Below, piece by piece: positions 1 through 9,210 of a DNA stretch of 64,000 bases; within the stretch, counting starts at the first letter, position 1, and every line of letters begins with the position of its first letter. The stretch spans positions 1,798,001 through 1,862,000 of the forward strand of contig OX638330.1 in assembly GCA_951812725.1 (NCBI GenBank). Direction: 5' to 3'. This DNA is from an uncultured Caldilineaceae bacterium (GTDB lineage: Bacteria; Chloroflexota; Anaerolineae; Caldilineales; Caldilineaceae). The notes below the pieces were generated by a model that did not search any database, was not told where the DNA came from, and saw nothing but the letters and a program-made list of their open reading frames with translations. A program made the translations under genes and the position numbers.

Positions 1-103
1 ATCAGCTGGGAGGTCCGGGGCCAGCCGGCGACTTCTCCCTCAAAGGGACTGTCTCGCGCGGCCTGATTTGCTGCGGGCAGTGCGCACTGCATATACCCTC
101 CCA

Positions 104-132
104 CTTGCCAGCCATGACGGAAACAGTATAAT
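104..132 (+). promoter_or_regulatory. sigma70-type promoter for the repeat/cytochrome protein
   Basis: TTGCCA at 104-109 and TATAAT at 127-132 are separated by 17 bases. Transcription would start near 139, giving a leader of about 88 bases before the ATG at 227. The -10 box is a perfect consensus match and the -35 box matches 4 of 6. Bases 1-103 hold no gene that I can support. Confidence 0.6.
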
Positions 133-226
133 TCCCCGTGTATGCATATTGCTTTTTGATAAGCTGCTTCGAACATTCTGATCGAAAAGGAATGTACCGT
201 GGAATCTACCTTGACGGAGCGTCTCA

Positions 227-3200
227 ATGAATAAGATTCACCCCTTGATCCGAGTTGGCGGCCCAATTTTGGGCGTCTTGATACTGATGTACGTCATCAA
301 CTTCGCCGTAGATACATTTCGTGCAGATCTGAAATCAGTCAGAGATGCGGAGAGGGAAGCCACGCTGGCTGCGTCCGATGCCGCCCAGGAACAAGAAGCT
401 GAAGAAGCTGAAACGCCCGAAGTCCCGGCTCAGGCCGAGGCCGAGACCGGAGACGCCCAAGAGGAGGCTCCGTCCGCGAGTGTGTTCTTCCGCCAACCGA
501 CCTCAAATGCAATTGTGCCGCCCATTTTCACAGTGAAAATGGGCGCTGCCGGCGTAGAAGTTGAACCCTCGGGCGAGGTCGTCGACGCATCAGGGCATAT
601 GCACATCCTTGTTGACACCGAATTCATTCCCGCCGGCGAGGTTATCCCCACCGACGAACAGCACCTTCATTTCGGGGATGCGTCTCTTGAGGCAGAGCTG
701 ACCCTTTCGCCTGGCGAACACACACTGCATTTGCAGTTCGCCGACGGGGAGCATAGGGCCCTCGAAGGCGATCAGTATCGCGATACTATCGTCGTATTTG
801 TCGAGACTGACGCTGCCGAGCAGTCGGTCGCCTTTTTCGACCCGCTCGATGGCGCAACCGTCGCGTCACCTTTTGACGTTGTTATGGCGGCCACCGGTCT
901 TGTAGTCGAGCCCTCAGGCGATATTAACGAAGGCGCCGGTCACTTCCATATCCTCGTCGATACCGACTTCATACAAGCCGGCGAAATCATCCCCACCGAC
1001 GAAAAGCATCTCCACTACGGCAAGGGCCAAACCGCGATTGCGCTTGAACTTGAGCCGGGCGAGCACACGCTGCGCCTGCAATTCGCCGACGGCGCCCACA
1101 CCGCATTGGAAGGCGACACTTACCGCGACACCATCACCGTCGTCGTCCAAGCCCCTGCTGTAGCCCCTTCAGTCGGCTTTGAGAAACCAGCCGACGGCGC
1201 CACCGTAGGATCACCTTTCGTAGTATCAATGGCGGCCACCGGACTCGTAGTCGAGCCCTCCGGTGAAATTAACGAAGGCGCAGGACATTTTCACATCCTC
1301 GTCGATACCGAATTCATACCTGCCGGACAGGTCATTCCCACAGACGAGCAGCATCTCCACTACGGCAAAGGACAAACCGCGATCGCGCTCGAACTCGAAC
1401 CGGGCGAGCACACGCTCCGCCTTCAGTTCGCCGACGGCGCCCACATTGCTCTCGAAGGCGACCAATACCGCGATACCATTACAGTGGTCGTAGACGCTGA
1501 CATCGTCTCCCCGACGGTCGGCTTTGATAGACCTGCCGATGGCGCAACTGTCGGCTCACCTTTTGTGGTTGAGATGGCGGCCACCGGTCTCGTTATCGAG
1601 CCCTCTGGCGAGATAAACGAAGGGGCAGGACACTTCCACATACTCGTCGATACTGACTTCATCCCCGCGGGAGAGGTCATTCCCACCGACGACCAGCATC
1701 TCCATTATGGCAAGGGCCAGACTGCGATCGCGCTCGAACTTGAACCTGGCGAACACACGCTGCGCCTGCAGTTCGCCGACGGCGCCCACATTGCATTGGA
1801 AGGCGACCAGTACCGCGACACCATCACCGTCGTCGTCGATGCTGACATCGTTTCTCCTGCCGTGGGCTTTGCGCTGCCGGCAGACGGCGCAACCGTCTCA
1901 ACGCCCTTCGAGGTAGTGATGGCAGCTACCGGTCTTGTAGTAGAGCCCTCCGGCGTGATAAACGATGGCGCCGGCCACTTCCATATCCTCGTCGATACCG
2001 ACTTCATCCCGGCCGGCCAGGTCATCCCCACCGACGAGCAGCATCTCCACTACGGCAGAGGCCAAACAGAGATCGCGCTCGAGCTTGAACCGGGTGAGCA
2101 CACCCTGCGCCTGCAGTTCGCCGACGGCGCCCAAATTGCCCTCGAAGGCGAACAGTACCGCGATACCATCACCGTCATTGTCGAAGACGGCGCGGTCTCT
2201 CCGTCAGTAGGCTTTGAACTGCCCGCCGACGGCGCAACCGTTTCCACCACATTCAAGGTCGAAATGGCGGCCACCGGTCTCGTAGTCGAGCCATCCGGCG
2301 AGATAAACGAAGGCGCCGGCCACTTCCATGTCCTCGTCAATACCGAATTCATCCCGACCGGCCAGGTTACCCCTACCGACGAGCAGCATCTCCACTACGG
2401 CCAGGGCCAGACAGCAGTCTACCTTGAACTTGAACCAGGCGAGCACACGCTGCACCTGCAGTTTGCCGATGGCGCCCACATTGCATTGGAAGGCGACCAG
2501 TACCGCGACACTATCACAGTCGTCGTTGAAGATGGTCCCATAACGCCGTCGGTTGGCTTTGAGCTTCCAGGTGACGGCGCAACCGTTTCGTCACCGTTTG
2601 ACGTCATGATGACTGCCGTTGGCCTCGTTGTCGAACCCTCTGGCGAGATTAACGAAGGGGCAGGACACTTCCACATTCTGGTCGATACCGACTTCATCCC
2701 GGCCGGCGAGGTCATCCCCACCGACGAACAGCATCTCCACTACGGCCAGGGCCAGACAGAGATCTCGCTCGAACTTGAACCAGGCGAGCACACGCTGCGC
2801 CTGCAGTTCGCCGACGGCGCCCACATTGCGCTTGAAGGCGAACAGTATCGCGACACCATCACAGTCGTCGTCGAAGCCGGAACAGTATCCCGGTCGGTAG
2901 CCTTTGAGCTGCCCGCCGACGGCGCAACTGTCTCGTCACCATTTGACGTAGTGATGACAGCCACTGGTCTCGTAGTTGAGCCTTCAGGCGACATCAACGA
3001 GGGCGCCGGACACTTTCATATCCTCGTCGATACCGACTTCATACCGGCCGGCCAGGTCATCCCCACCGACGAGCGGCATCTCCATTACGGCCAGGGCCAG
3101 ACAGAGATCTCGCTCGAGCTAGAACCAGGTGAATACACCCTGCGGCTGCAGTTCGCGGACGGGGCGCACATAGCCCTCGAGGGCGACGAATACCGTGATC

Positions 3201-3598
3201 AGATTGATATTGTGGTCAACGGCGAGAGCCAGGCCAGCGCAGGCGAAGATTCCTCTTCTCAACAGTTGTCACAGGAAACGATAGACCTTGCCATCGCAGC
3301 CATGACGACGACCGGGTGCAACAGCTGCCATATCACAACCGGGTTGCCCGAGGTAGACTCCGCCATGCTAGGTCCGGACCAAACGAACTTGGGCGCCATC
3401 GCAGCAACCCGCCGCGAAGGCTACACAGGCGAAGAATACCTGCGCGAGTCGATCCTCGAACCAAGTGTTTTCCTTGTAGAGGAATGTCCTCTGGGCCAGT
3501 GCCTCCAGGTAATGCCCGAAAACTACGGTGATCTGCTAAGCGAAGAAGAAATTGACGCTATCGTTTCCTACCTTCTCTCCCTGAGAACTGAAGAGTAG
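227..3598 (+). CDS. membrane-anchored octa-repeat (DUF4399-like) protein with C-terminal cytochrome c domain
   Basis: The 1123-residue protein has one N-terminal membrane segment (about residues 8-27) and then an acidic Ala/Glu linker. Eight tandem repeats start near residues 86, 201, 316, 431, 546, 661, 776 and 891, with a period of exactly 115 residues. Each repeat carries GHFHILVDT, HLHYG and a GEHTL...FADGAH block, the histidine pattern I associate with DUF4399. After residue 1000 there is a class I cytochrome-type module: CNSCH haem attachment at 1031-1035, a likely axial methionine in the QVMPEN segment, and a final helix typical of small c-type cytochromes. The protein is probably anchored in the membrane and exposed outside the cytoplasm. 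GGAG lies 7 bases before the ATG. The repeats suggest metal or ligand binding coupled to electron transfer, but the function is unknown. Confidence 0.85.
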   Translation: MNKIHPLIRVGGPILGVLILMYVINFAVDTFRADLKSVRDAEREATLAASDAAQEQEAEEAETPEVPAQAEAETGDAQEEAPSASVFFRQPTSNAIVPPIFTVKMGAAGVEVEPSGEVVDASGHMHILVDTEFIPAGEVIPTDEQHLHFGDASLEAELTLSPGEHTLHLQFADGEHRALEGDQYRDTIVVFVETDAAEQSVAFFDPLDGATVASPFDVVMAATGLVVEPSGDINEGAGHFHILVDTDFIQAGEIIPTDEKHLHYGKGQTAIALELEPGEHTLRLQFADGAHTALEGDTYRDTITVVVQAPAVAPSVGFEKPADGATVGSPFVVSMAATGLVVEPSGEINEGAGHFHILVDTEFIPAGQVIPTDEQHLHYGKGQTAIALELEPGEHTLRLQFADGAHIALEGDQYRDTITVVVDADIVSPTVGFDRPADGATVGSPFVVEMAATGLVIEPSGEINEGAGHFHILVDTDFIPAGEVIPTDDQHLHYGKGQTAIALELEPGEHTLRLQFADGAHIALEGDQYRDTITVVVDADIVSPAVGFALPADGATVSTPFEVVMAATGLVVEPSGVINDGAGHFHILVDTDFIPAGQVIPTDEQHLHYGRGQTEIALELEPGEHTLRLQFADGAQIALEGEQYRDTITVIVEDGAVSPSVGFELPADGATVSTTFKVEMAATGLVVEPSGEINEGAGHFHVLVNTEFIPTGQVTPTDEQHLHYGQGQTAVYLELEPGEHTLHLQFADGAHIALEGDQYRDTITVVVEDGPITPSVGFELPGDGATVSSPFDVMMTAVGLVVEPSGEINEGAGHFHILVDTDFIPAGEVIPTDEQHLHYGQGQTEISLELEPGEHTLRLQFADGAHIALEGEQYRDTITVVVEAGTVSRSVAFELPADGATVSSPFDVVMTATGLVVEPSGDINEGAGHFHILVDTDFIPAGQVIPTDERHLHYGQGQTEISLELEPGEYTLRLQFADGAHIALEGDEYRDQIDIVVNGESQASAGEDSSSQQLSQETIDLAIAAMTTTGCNSCHITTGLPEVDSAMLGPDQTNLGAIAATRREGYTGEEYLRESILEPSVFLVEECPLGQCLQVMPENYGDLLSEEEIDAIVSYLLSLRTEE

Positions 3599-3631
3599 CC
3601 GCAGACGTACCAGACCCTTTGCACAAGAAAA

Positions 3632-3659
3632 CCCCTGACTTGAACATTCAAGTCAGGGG
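3632..3659 (-). terminator. intrinsic terminator hairpin, minus orientation
   Basis: A perfect 12-base-pair stem (CCCTGACTTGA-type arms at 3632-3643 and 3648-3659) closes a 4-base loop. Read on the minus strand, the stem is followed by TTTTCTT, which fits termination of the small gene that ends at 3792. On the plus strand it lies 33 bases after the cytochrome-repeat stop codon but lacks a T tract, so it would act weakly there at most. Confidence 0.6.
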
Positions 3660-3791
3660 CTCGAAAATAATGAGAATTAGTTCTTGGCCGTTCTGTCAAA
3701 CTCCTTAAAGTCTGATACTCTTCGCCTTAGTCAGGCTACGCCAGTTGGCCGCTGGGCGTTCAGTCTTGGAATCCAACCGCCTGCCCGGGCT

Positions 3792-4013
3792 TTAGCCGGC
3801 GATGACCAGGAGAAGCACCCAAAGAAAGCTGATTGAACTGATAACGCTCAAGGCCATTGCGAGGAAAAACTTCTGGCTGTACTTCTGCCTGAGGCGCCTT
3901 ACCGGCTGCCACTTGACCGGCAACATCAGCCTGGACCTCACTGGCACCAGCGACCCAGAACGGGACCTTCTCTTACTGGGTGTGTAACGTGGTACAACTG
4001 CTTGGAAAGTCAT
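3792..4013 (-). CDS. small basic single-pass membrane protein, unknown
   Basis: This gene encodes a 73-residue protein. The N-terminal half is strongly basic (many Arg/Lys), and a hydrophobic C-terminal helix of about 20 residues ends at the stop, consistent with a tail-anchored or small membrane protein. I chose the ATG at 4013 over an upstream one because GAGGAG lies 7 bases before it. A 17-spaced promoter lies upstream and a terminator hairpin downstream, so it looks like a complete transcription unit. I do not recognise the family and assign no function. Confidence 0.6.
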   Translation of the reverse strand: MTFQAVVPRYTPSKRRSRSGSLVPVRSRLMLPVKWQPVRRLRQKYSQKFFLAMALSVISSISFLWVLLLVIAG

Positions 4014-4065
4014 TGCTGCTCTCCTCATTCTCTGGTGGCCCACCAAATCCGTCTATCTACTAACT

Positions 4066-4094
4066 ATTGTACATCATTTTGAGCCACTTGTCCA
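4066..4094 (-). promoter_or_regulatory. promoter of the small membrane protein gene
   Basis: On the minus strand TGGACA (4094-4089) and TACAAT (4071-4066) are separated by exactly 17 bases. Each box matches the sigma70 consensus at 5 of 6 positions. The start site would be near 4059, about 46 bases before the ATG at 4013. Confidence 0.6.
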
Positions 4095-4298
4095 TACCCC
4101 AATATGCTAACATAGCCGCGAAATCCACGCAAATTGGAAACATACGCGCTAATCTTAGAGGCGTAACAACTGGTTAGCAACGAGATTCCCCTGTTTTGGC
4201 CCTTTCTTACCACTGTGGACCAGCAAATGGCTTCCACCGCCTGCCACTGCTACACGGCGCGCCTGCCTCGTCGCAAGTTTTCTATGGCCGAAGGTCAC

Positions 4299-4610
4299 TC
4301 ACAGCGGCCACGTGTCCTCCTCTTCCAGCATATCGTCCTTTTCTTCGTCCTCAAGTTCCGGGTCGCCGTCATCCAGGGAGTAAAGACTCTCGTCCATTTC
4401 CTCCTCGAATATCGACTCTTCATCCAACCATTCCAGCTCCATTTCCCCGTTGTCGTTCGCTTCCCCTCCGCCTGATGCGTCGTCAGGAAGTTCCATTTCG
4501 TCAAATGTCATGCACGAAAGCGTTTTCAAATCAAGTTCGATCTCATCTGCGTCGCACCAGCCATTTACCCAGAAACTACAGCGCTTCTGCGGGCACCGCA
4601 CCCGGCTCAT
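4299..4610 (-). CDS. small acidic four-cysteine protein (DUF1540-like)
   Basis: This 103-residue protein has an N-terminal cysteine module, C6-x4-C11-x7-C19-x13-C33, with CDADEI and SCMTF around the last two cysteines. That arrangement resembles the DUF1540 pattern and could bind a metal such as zinc. The remaining 65 or so residues are extremely acidic (Glu/Asp runs) and low in complexity. GAGGA precedes the ATG at 4610, and a good promoter lies further upstream. It appears to be monocistronic and its role is unknown. The family assignment is by motif only. Confidence 0.6.
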   Translation of the reverse strand: MSRVRCPQKRCSFWVNGWCDADEIELDLKTLSCMTFDEMELPDDASGGGEANDNGEMELEWLDEESIFEEEMDESLYSLDDGDPELEDEEKDDMLEEEDTWPL

Positions 4611-4700
4611 CAGGAGTCCTCCTATTCAGCGGGGTCTTGGGCGAAGCATGACGGATCTTGCCCAAATGCCAACGCCCTCACTCAGATTTCGATAGATTCG

Positions 4701-4728
4701 AGTATAGCAGATTATCACGCCCCGTCAA
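4701..4728 (-). promoter_or_regulatory. promoter of the four-cysteine protein gene
   Basis: On the minus strand TTGACG (4728-4723) and TATACT (4706-4701) are separated by 16 bases, and each box matches the consensus at 5 of 6 positions. The predicted start near 4694 gives a leader of about 84 bases. Confidence 0.6.
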
Positions 4729-4873
4729 CCATTTTTTTGGTGATTTTCCACCGTATTTGAGCTGATTTGACTGCTTTGAGATACAATCTTACAGCGCAAC
4801 CATGGGGCGTTGCAGTTTCGTCGCCATAAAATATGAATCCCGAATGCCTTCCAAGAATGCATCTTCCTGCCCA

Positions 4874-5004
4874 TCAGCAGACTTTGCCATACTGGGAGTA
4901 ATCGAAACTGCCGCCGTTTTCGTCATAGAGGGCGAGGAACTCTTGAAGCGTCAAAGCGAGGTCAGTAACACGGTTTCAGACAAATACTCTGGATGTAAGG
5001 GCAT
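4874..5004 (-). pseudogene. probable frameshifted small gene
   Basis: On the minus strand GGAGAG lies 5 bases before an ATG at 5004. That frame reads MPLHPEYLSETV and then meets an early stop. The overlapping frame continues at the same point with VTDLALTLQEFLALYDEN and goes on to a cysteine and TGA at 4874-4876. The joined product would be about 42 residues with protein-like composition on both sides of the shift. This looks like a single-base indel in a small gene, or a sequencing error. I do not recognise the family. The wider gap 4729-5402 otherwise holds nothing I can support. Confidence 0.4.
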
Positions 5005-5402
5005 TTCAGCTCTCCAGGCTGGCCATCCCTTCTGCGTGGGGCACGCCTTGCATCCCACCCCAAACCGACGCCTTTCCAGGCTTTTGTAGTCATACCGGCA
5101 GTGCGCCTCTACCAACCAGAAGGCTTCCAGCCTTATACCTCTCACCTAGAATAGTTGGAGGCGTCAATGAAGGGCTGGGACGGACAGACTTTCTGACCTG
5201 GCAGCTACCATTTGAGTCCCAGTCATTGGCGGGAATTGCTGTCCCGGTTTGACACTTTGCAGGTAATCCCCTCAAATTAGTGCTGAATCCTGATTCACAG
5301 ACCAAGAACCTTTCCCCCTTGGCCTACGTAGTGAGATATAGAGAGCTGAATCGAGGCCAGAAACCGCAAGCAGACTTTGATCTAAAGGAATAGGTGGTTT
5401 AC

Positions 5403-5771
5403 ATGAGCTTATTTGGAAATGTCATTTGGCTGATTTTCGGAGGGCTGATTGCCGCCTTGGGGTACATCATAGGCGGTCTGGTGCTCTGCCTTACCGTAAT
5501 CGGCATACCCTTCGGCATGCAATCGATGAAAATTGGCTTTGCCACCCTTGCCCCCTTCGGTAAAGAGGTTGTTGAAATGAAGGAGGCGAACAGCACTCTC
5601 AGGATTCTCTTCAACCTGGTGTGGCTGATACTGTTCGGCTGGGAGATTGCCCTGGCCCATCTCTTGTCGGCACTGATTCTTACTATCACTGTACTTGGCA
5701 TCCCCTTTGCCAAACAGCATATCAAGCTAATTCCCCTCTCACTGTTTCCCTTCGGACGGTCTCTGATTTAG
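5403..5771 (+). CDS. YccF-family inner membrane protein
   Basis: This 122-residue membrane protein has two similar halves. Each half has a hydrophobic segment ending in a VIGIPFG / VLGIPFA turn followed by K/Q-rich residues and a PFG motif. This is the layout of the YccF (DUF307) domain duplication and matches the family's usual length. I chose the ATG at 5403 because AGGTGG lies 5 bases upstream and the family usually begins directly with its first helix; a GTG at 5394 is the alternative. Family members sit in the inner membrane and their biochemical role is not established. Confidence 0.8.
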   Translation: MSLFGNVIWLIFGGLIAALGYIIGGLVLCLTVIGIPFGMQSMKIGFATLAPFGKEVVEMKEANSTLRILFNLVWLILFGWEIALAHLLSALILTITVLGIPFAKQHIKLIPLSLFPFGRSLI

Positions 5772-6557
5772 GCCCCGGAAACAGAGTCGCCGCGCGGCCA
5801 TTCAGTTGAGAATAGATTCCATTCCCCAGTATTTCAGCCAGGTGGAAGGCGTTGGGGCGTCTCCTGCGTGACTCCCGTAACGTCCTGAGCTGACCACTTG
5901 CGACCCGCCCTGACATTTTTCCTCGCCATTTGTGGTTCAAGGGCTATCCCTCGCATCCAGTCGTGTCGAACGGCCACTTTCTGCCGCAAACAGTGTCCCA
6001 TCTGACGGCTAGTTCGGATCCGCTGGACTCGGCGATCTCGATTCCCATATTTGCAAACCCCAAAGCAAAGATCTCACTTCACCCCACCGAATCAGGATTG
6101 AGGGGACCAACCACACCGTAAGCCAAAGTTAGGGAAGCCTGCCTAACTGTGGCAAAATTGTCCCGAAACATACTCTTTTATTGGACGCGGAACGCATTGA
6201 TTTCAGACCGTTCAGGAACGTCTTATCTGTTCACACCCATGCCTTTTTCTTCTGTTGAATGCCTCAGACCGTTTGAACGCTCTCGCTGGCATACGAGCAT
6301 CCAGGCCTCCAGCCAGTGCGTCCTCAGGACGTCGGCAGGTCTCGCTCGAAACTGGATGAAGTCGTGTTCGATTGACAGCCAGTTGCTTAGAAATACCGCT
6401 ATCGACGGTGCGAACGTAGCCAGGAATCTCCCCCTGAAAGCCAAGTTCTCCAGTGCGTCCGCTTCGACCCGGTTTCTGGCTGGGCATGAAGTTCGTCTCG
6501 TGAAATCTGTATCGAGCGCCAGTATGGCAATCCTCCAGCGAGCCCACTGAAGCGGCC
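5772..6557 (+). other. intergenic gap without a supported gene
   Basis: This 786-base stretch lies between the YccF gene and mrpA. Open frames exist on both strands, but none has a convincing ribosome site, domain or composition, and overlapping ones contradict each other. I recognise no RNA gene. It must carry the promoter of the Mrp operon, which I could not place. Confidence 0.4.
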
Positions 6558-9038
6558 ATGTTAGCAGCATCCATCTCTCTCATACTCATTAGTGGGATAG
6601 TACTCTACCTGATCCGCCCTGAAAGGGTCGCTTGGGCTGGCTGGTTAGCTGCTGTGCCCCCCCTGGCAGTCACAGTATGGCAGGTCTCCGCGGCATCGTC
6701 GGGGACGCTATCTGGCGAACTGTACGATGCATTTCACGCCGAGCAATACCAGTGGATTGAAGCCCTGGGCCTGGCTCTCCATTTCCGGCTGGACGGTCTC
6801 TCTTCGCTGTTTGGCGTTATCATTTCAGGAGTAGGCGCCGCAGTCGCCCTCTACACGCACTACTATCTCGAAGACGATGAACGCCAGGGATACTTTTACC
6901 TTGCGCTCTTTGCCTTCATGGCCTCGATGCTGGGTTTGGTCTGGGCCGACAATCTGCTAACCCTCTTCGTATTCTGGGAAGGGACGAGCGTCACAAGCTA
7001 TCTGCTCATCGGCTATACACACCGTTCTGCTATCGCCCGCGGCGGCGCCCGCAATGCCTTCATTGTCACAGCGGCAGGCGGCCTCGCCCTGCTGGCCGGC
7101 TTGATCCTATTGGGACAGGAAAGCGGTAGCTACACGATCAGTGAGATCGTCACTCGCCCCGGCTTGACCGAGCTTGAACTGTATCCCGCCATCCTGGTCC
7201 TGATTCTGCTGGGCGCATTTACCAAGTCGGCCCAATTCCCATTTCACTGGTGGTTACCGGGAGCAATGGCCGCCCCTACGCCAGCAAGCGCCTACCTGCA
7301 TTCTGCCACCATGGTGAAGGCTGGTATCTATCTGCTGGCCCGCCTGCACCCGGCCCTTAGCGAGCATCCAATGTGGCTATGGTCGCTCCTGATTTTTGGG
7401 GGCATCACCATGCTGATTGGCGCGATAACCGCCGTCCGGCACTGGGACATGAAGGCGCTGTTGGCCTATGCAACCGTCAGCCAGCTGGGTGTCCTCACCA
7501 CACTTCTGGCCTTCCGCAGCGAGGCCGCGCTGCTGGCCGTCGTCGTTGGAATCCTGGCCCACGCGCTCTACAAAGGGCCCCTTTTTCTGGTGGCAGGCAT
7601 CGTCGACCACGCCACCGGTTCCCGAGACTTGAGAAAACTTGCCGGCTTGAGACAGTCTCTGCCGGTGACCTCCGCCGTGGCGATTATTGCAGCCCTTTCC
7701 ATGGCCGGACTCCCGCCGCTCTTTGGTTTCGTGGCAAAAGAAGCCCTGCTTGAGACCTTTTTCGAGTCGGCTGAACACGGAGCCGTGGCTGGCTGGATCG
7801 CGTTTGGTGCAGCTACCATCGCGGGGGCCTTCTTTGTCACCTTTAGTTTGACCCTGCTTTGGGAGGCTTTTTGGCGACCGGGTTCGAAAGATGCAACCGT
7901 TTCTGCGGCTCCGGAAGGTGCAAGTCCCGTTGGCCCGACGCCAGTCCATCACGCCCCGGCCGCTCCGTTTGTGGCCGCGCCGCTCATCCTTGTAGCTTGT
8001 GGCACGGTTGCGCCGTTTGCCTTGCAACCTCTTTCCTTCTTTTTCGAGGCGGCAGCCTCATCCATTTACGGGGAAACCGTTCACAAGCACGCCGCGCTTT
8101 GGCACGGTTTTACCCCTGTCCTTCTGACCAGTCTGCTCGCAATTGCCGCCGGCGCCTGGCTGTTCCTCAATAGGTCACTTCTCCGCCGGTCTCTTGCCCG
8201 GTTGCCCGAACGACTGCGCGGCGTCGTAATCTTCCAAGGCGTCCTCGACGGAATGTATGCGTTGGCCCAGGTCACTGCCCGCTTCTCCCAGGGCTACACT
8301 CTGGCTTCGCAGTCGGCGATCGTGTTGCTGGCGGCCTTCTTGCCGGTGGTATTTGCCTTGCGCCAGATACAGCTCAACAACCTGATACCAACGGCAGACG
8401 TCCTACCAGGCGCACCGGAAACGATTCTGATTCTTATGACAGTCGTATCCGCATACGTCACCATTCGAGTGCGATCCAGACTGGGGGCGATCGTTAGCTT
8501 AGGTGTTGTTGGTGTCTCGGTCACTTTGTTCTATGTCTTCTTCAGCGCGCCGGATCTGGCTCTTACCCAGCTGCTCATCGAGGTACTGACAGTCGTGCTT
8601 CTCGTTCTTGTATTCACGAAACTCCCCCCCGATACGCGTCCGCCGATGCAAAGGCTGAAGCAAACTCGAAATGTATTGGTGGCTTTGGCTGCCGGCGCCT
8701 TCGGTTTTTTCCTTGTCCTGTTTAACAGAAGCGGCGCATTTCAGGCAGCCCAGTCAATAAGCGGATACTTTCTCAATAATTCAGTCCCTAGCGGCCACGG
8801 CGCCAATGTCGTAAACGTCATTCTGGTCGACTTCCGCGGCTTCGATACAATGGGCGAGATTACTGTTTTGGCCCTGGCTGCTCTGGGCGGGTACGCACTC
8901 CTGAACGCCCCCCGGGTCAATTTGCCGTCGGCGAGGTCCGCACGACCAGAGTCGAATTTGGCCCCCGAACGGGATAAGACAGTATCGGAGACCGAGTCTG
9001 AAACCTCGGAGGGCGAACCTCAAAAGGAAACAGAGTAA
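6558..9038 (+). CDS. mrpA: Na+/H+ antiporter subunit MrpA (MnhA)
   Basis: This 826-residue polytopic protein is homologous to the NuoL/ND5 family. The central part contains the conserved proton-channel region with KSAQFPFHWWLPGAM and TPASAYLHSATMVKAG, typical of MrpA/NuoL. The C-terminal third holds the extra MrpA module (MbhE/DUF4040-like) with FSAPDLALTQLLIE and a VNVILVDFRGFDTMGE segment. It is the largest subunit of the Mrp complex, which exchanges cytoplasmic Na+ for external H+. It is the first gene of a complete mrp operon, and a 172-base gap follows it. Its start region has only a weak ribosome site. A hydrophilic loop of about 30 residues (rich in Ala, Pro, His) is a local insertion. 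Confidence 0.95.
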   Translation: MLAASISLILISGIVLYLIRPERVAWAGWLAAVPPLAVTVWQVSAASSGTLSGELYDAFHAEQYQWIEALGLALHFRLDGLSSLFGVIISGVGAAVALYTHYYLEDDERQGYFYLALFAFMASMLGLVWADNLLTLFVFWEGTSVTSYLLIGYTHRSAIARGGARNAFIVTAAGGLALLAGLILLGQESGSYTISEIVTRPGLTELELYPAILVLILLGAFTKSAQFPFHWWLPGAMAAPTPASAYLHSATMVKAGIYLLARLHPALSEHPMWLWSLLIFGGITMLIGAITAVRHWDMKALLAYATVSQLGVLTTLLAFRSEAALLAVVVGILAHALYKGPLFLVAGIVDHATGSRDLRKLAGLRQSLPVTSAVAIIAALSMAGLPPLFGFVAKEALLETFFESAEHGAVAGWIAFGAATIAGAFFVTFSLTLLWEAFWRPGSKDATVSAAPEGASPVGPTPVHHAPAAPFVAAPLILVACGTVAPFALQPLSFFFEAAASSIYGETVHKHAALWHGFTPVLLTSLLAIAAGAWLFLNRSLLRRSLARLPERLRGVVIFQGVLDGMYALAQVTARFSQGYTLASQSAIVLLAAFLPVVFALRQIQLNNLIPTADVLPGAPETILILMTVVSAYVTIRVRSRLGAIVSLGVVGVSVTLFYVFFSAPDLALTQLLIEVLTVVLLVLVFTKLPPDTRPPMQRLKQTRNVLVALAAGAFGFFLVLFNRSGAFQAAQSISGYFLNNSVPSGHGANVVNVILVDFRGFDTMGEITVLALAALGGYALLNAPRVNLPSARSARPESNLAPERDKTVSETESETSEGEPQKETE

Positions 9039-9210
9039 GGCTTCCTTTGAAGCCAGGGCTTTTCCCGCGGTTTGCCGAATGACAATGTACGTTCTTCGCC
9101 CGCATCCAGGCGACCTGCAACACGCAACAAACTGTTAAGAACAGGTCACATTTGGAAGCACACACTTTTTCTTTGTCAAGCCGTTTTCATGTAGACACAA
9201 CATTGCAAAA

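Noticed and set aside
430..2997. Many antisense and shifted open frames across the histidine repeat gene
   Set aside because: They recur with the 345-base period because the coding repeats recur. They are shadows of the real frame.
4802..5089. A 95-codon plus-strand open frame after a TACAAT at 4782-4787
   Set aside because: Spacing to a -35 box is poor, there is no ribosome site, the composition is not protein-like, and it is antisense to the frameshifted small gene.
6149..6589. Overlapping open frames on both strands upstream of mrpA
   Set aside because: Three mutually exclusive frames, no ribosome sites, no recognisable sequence.
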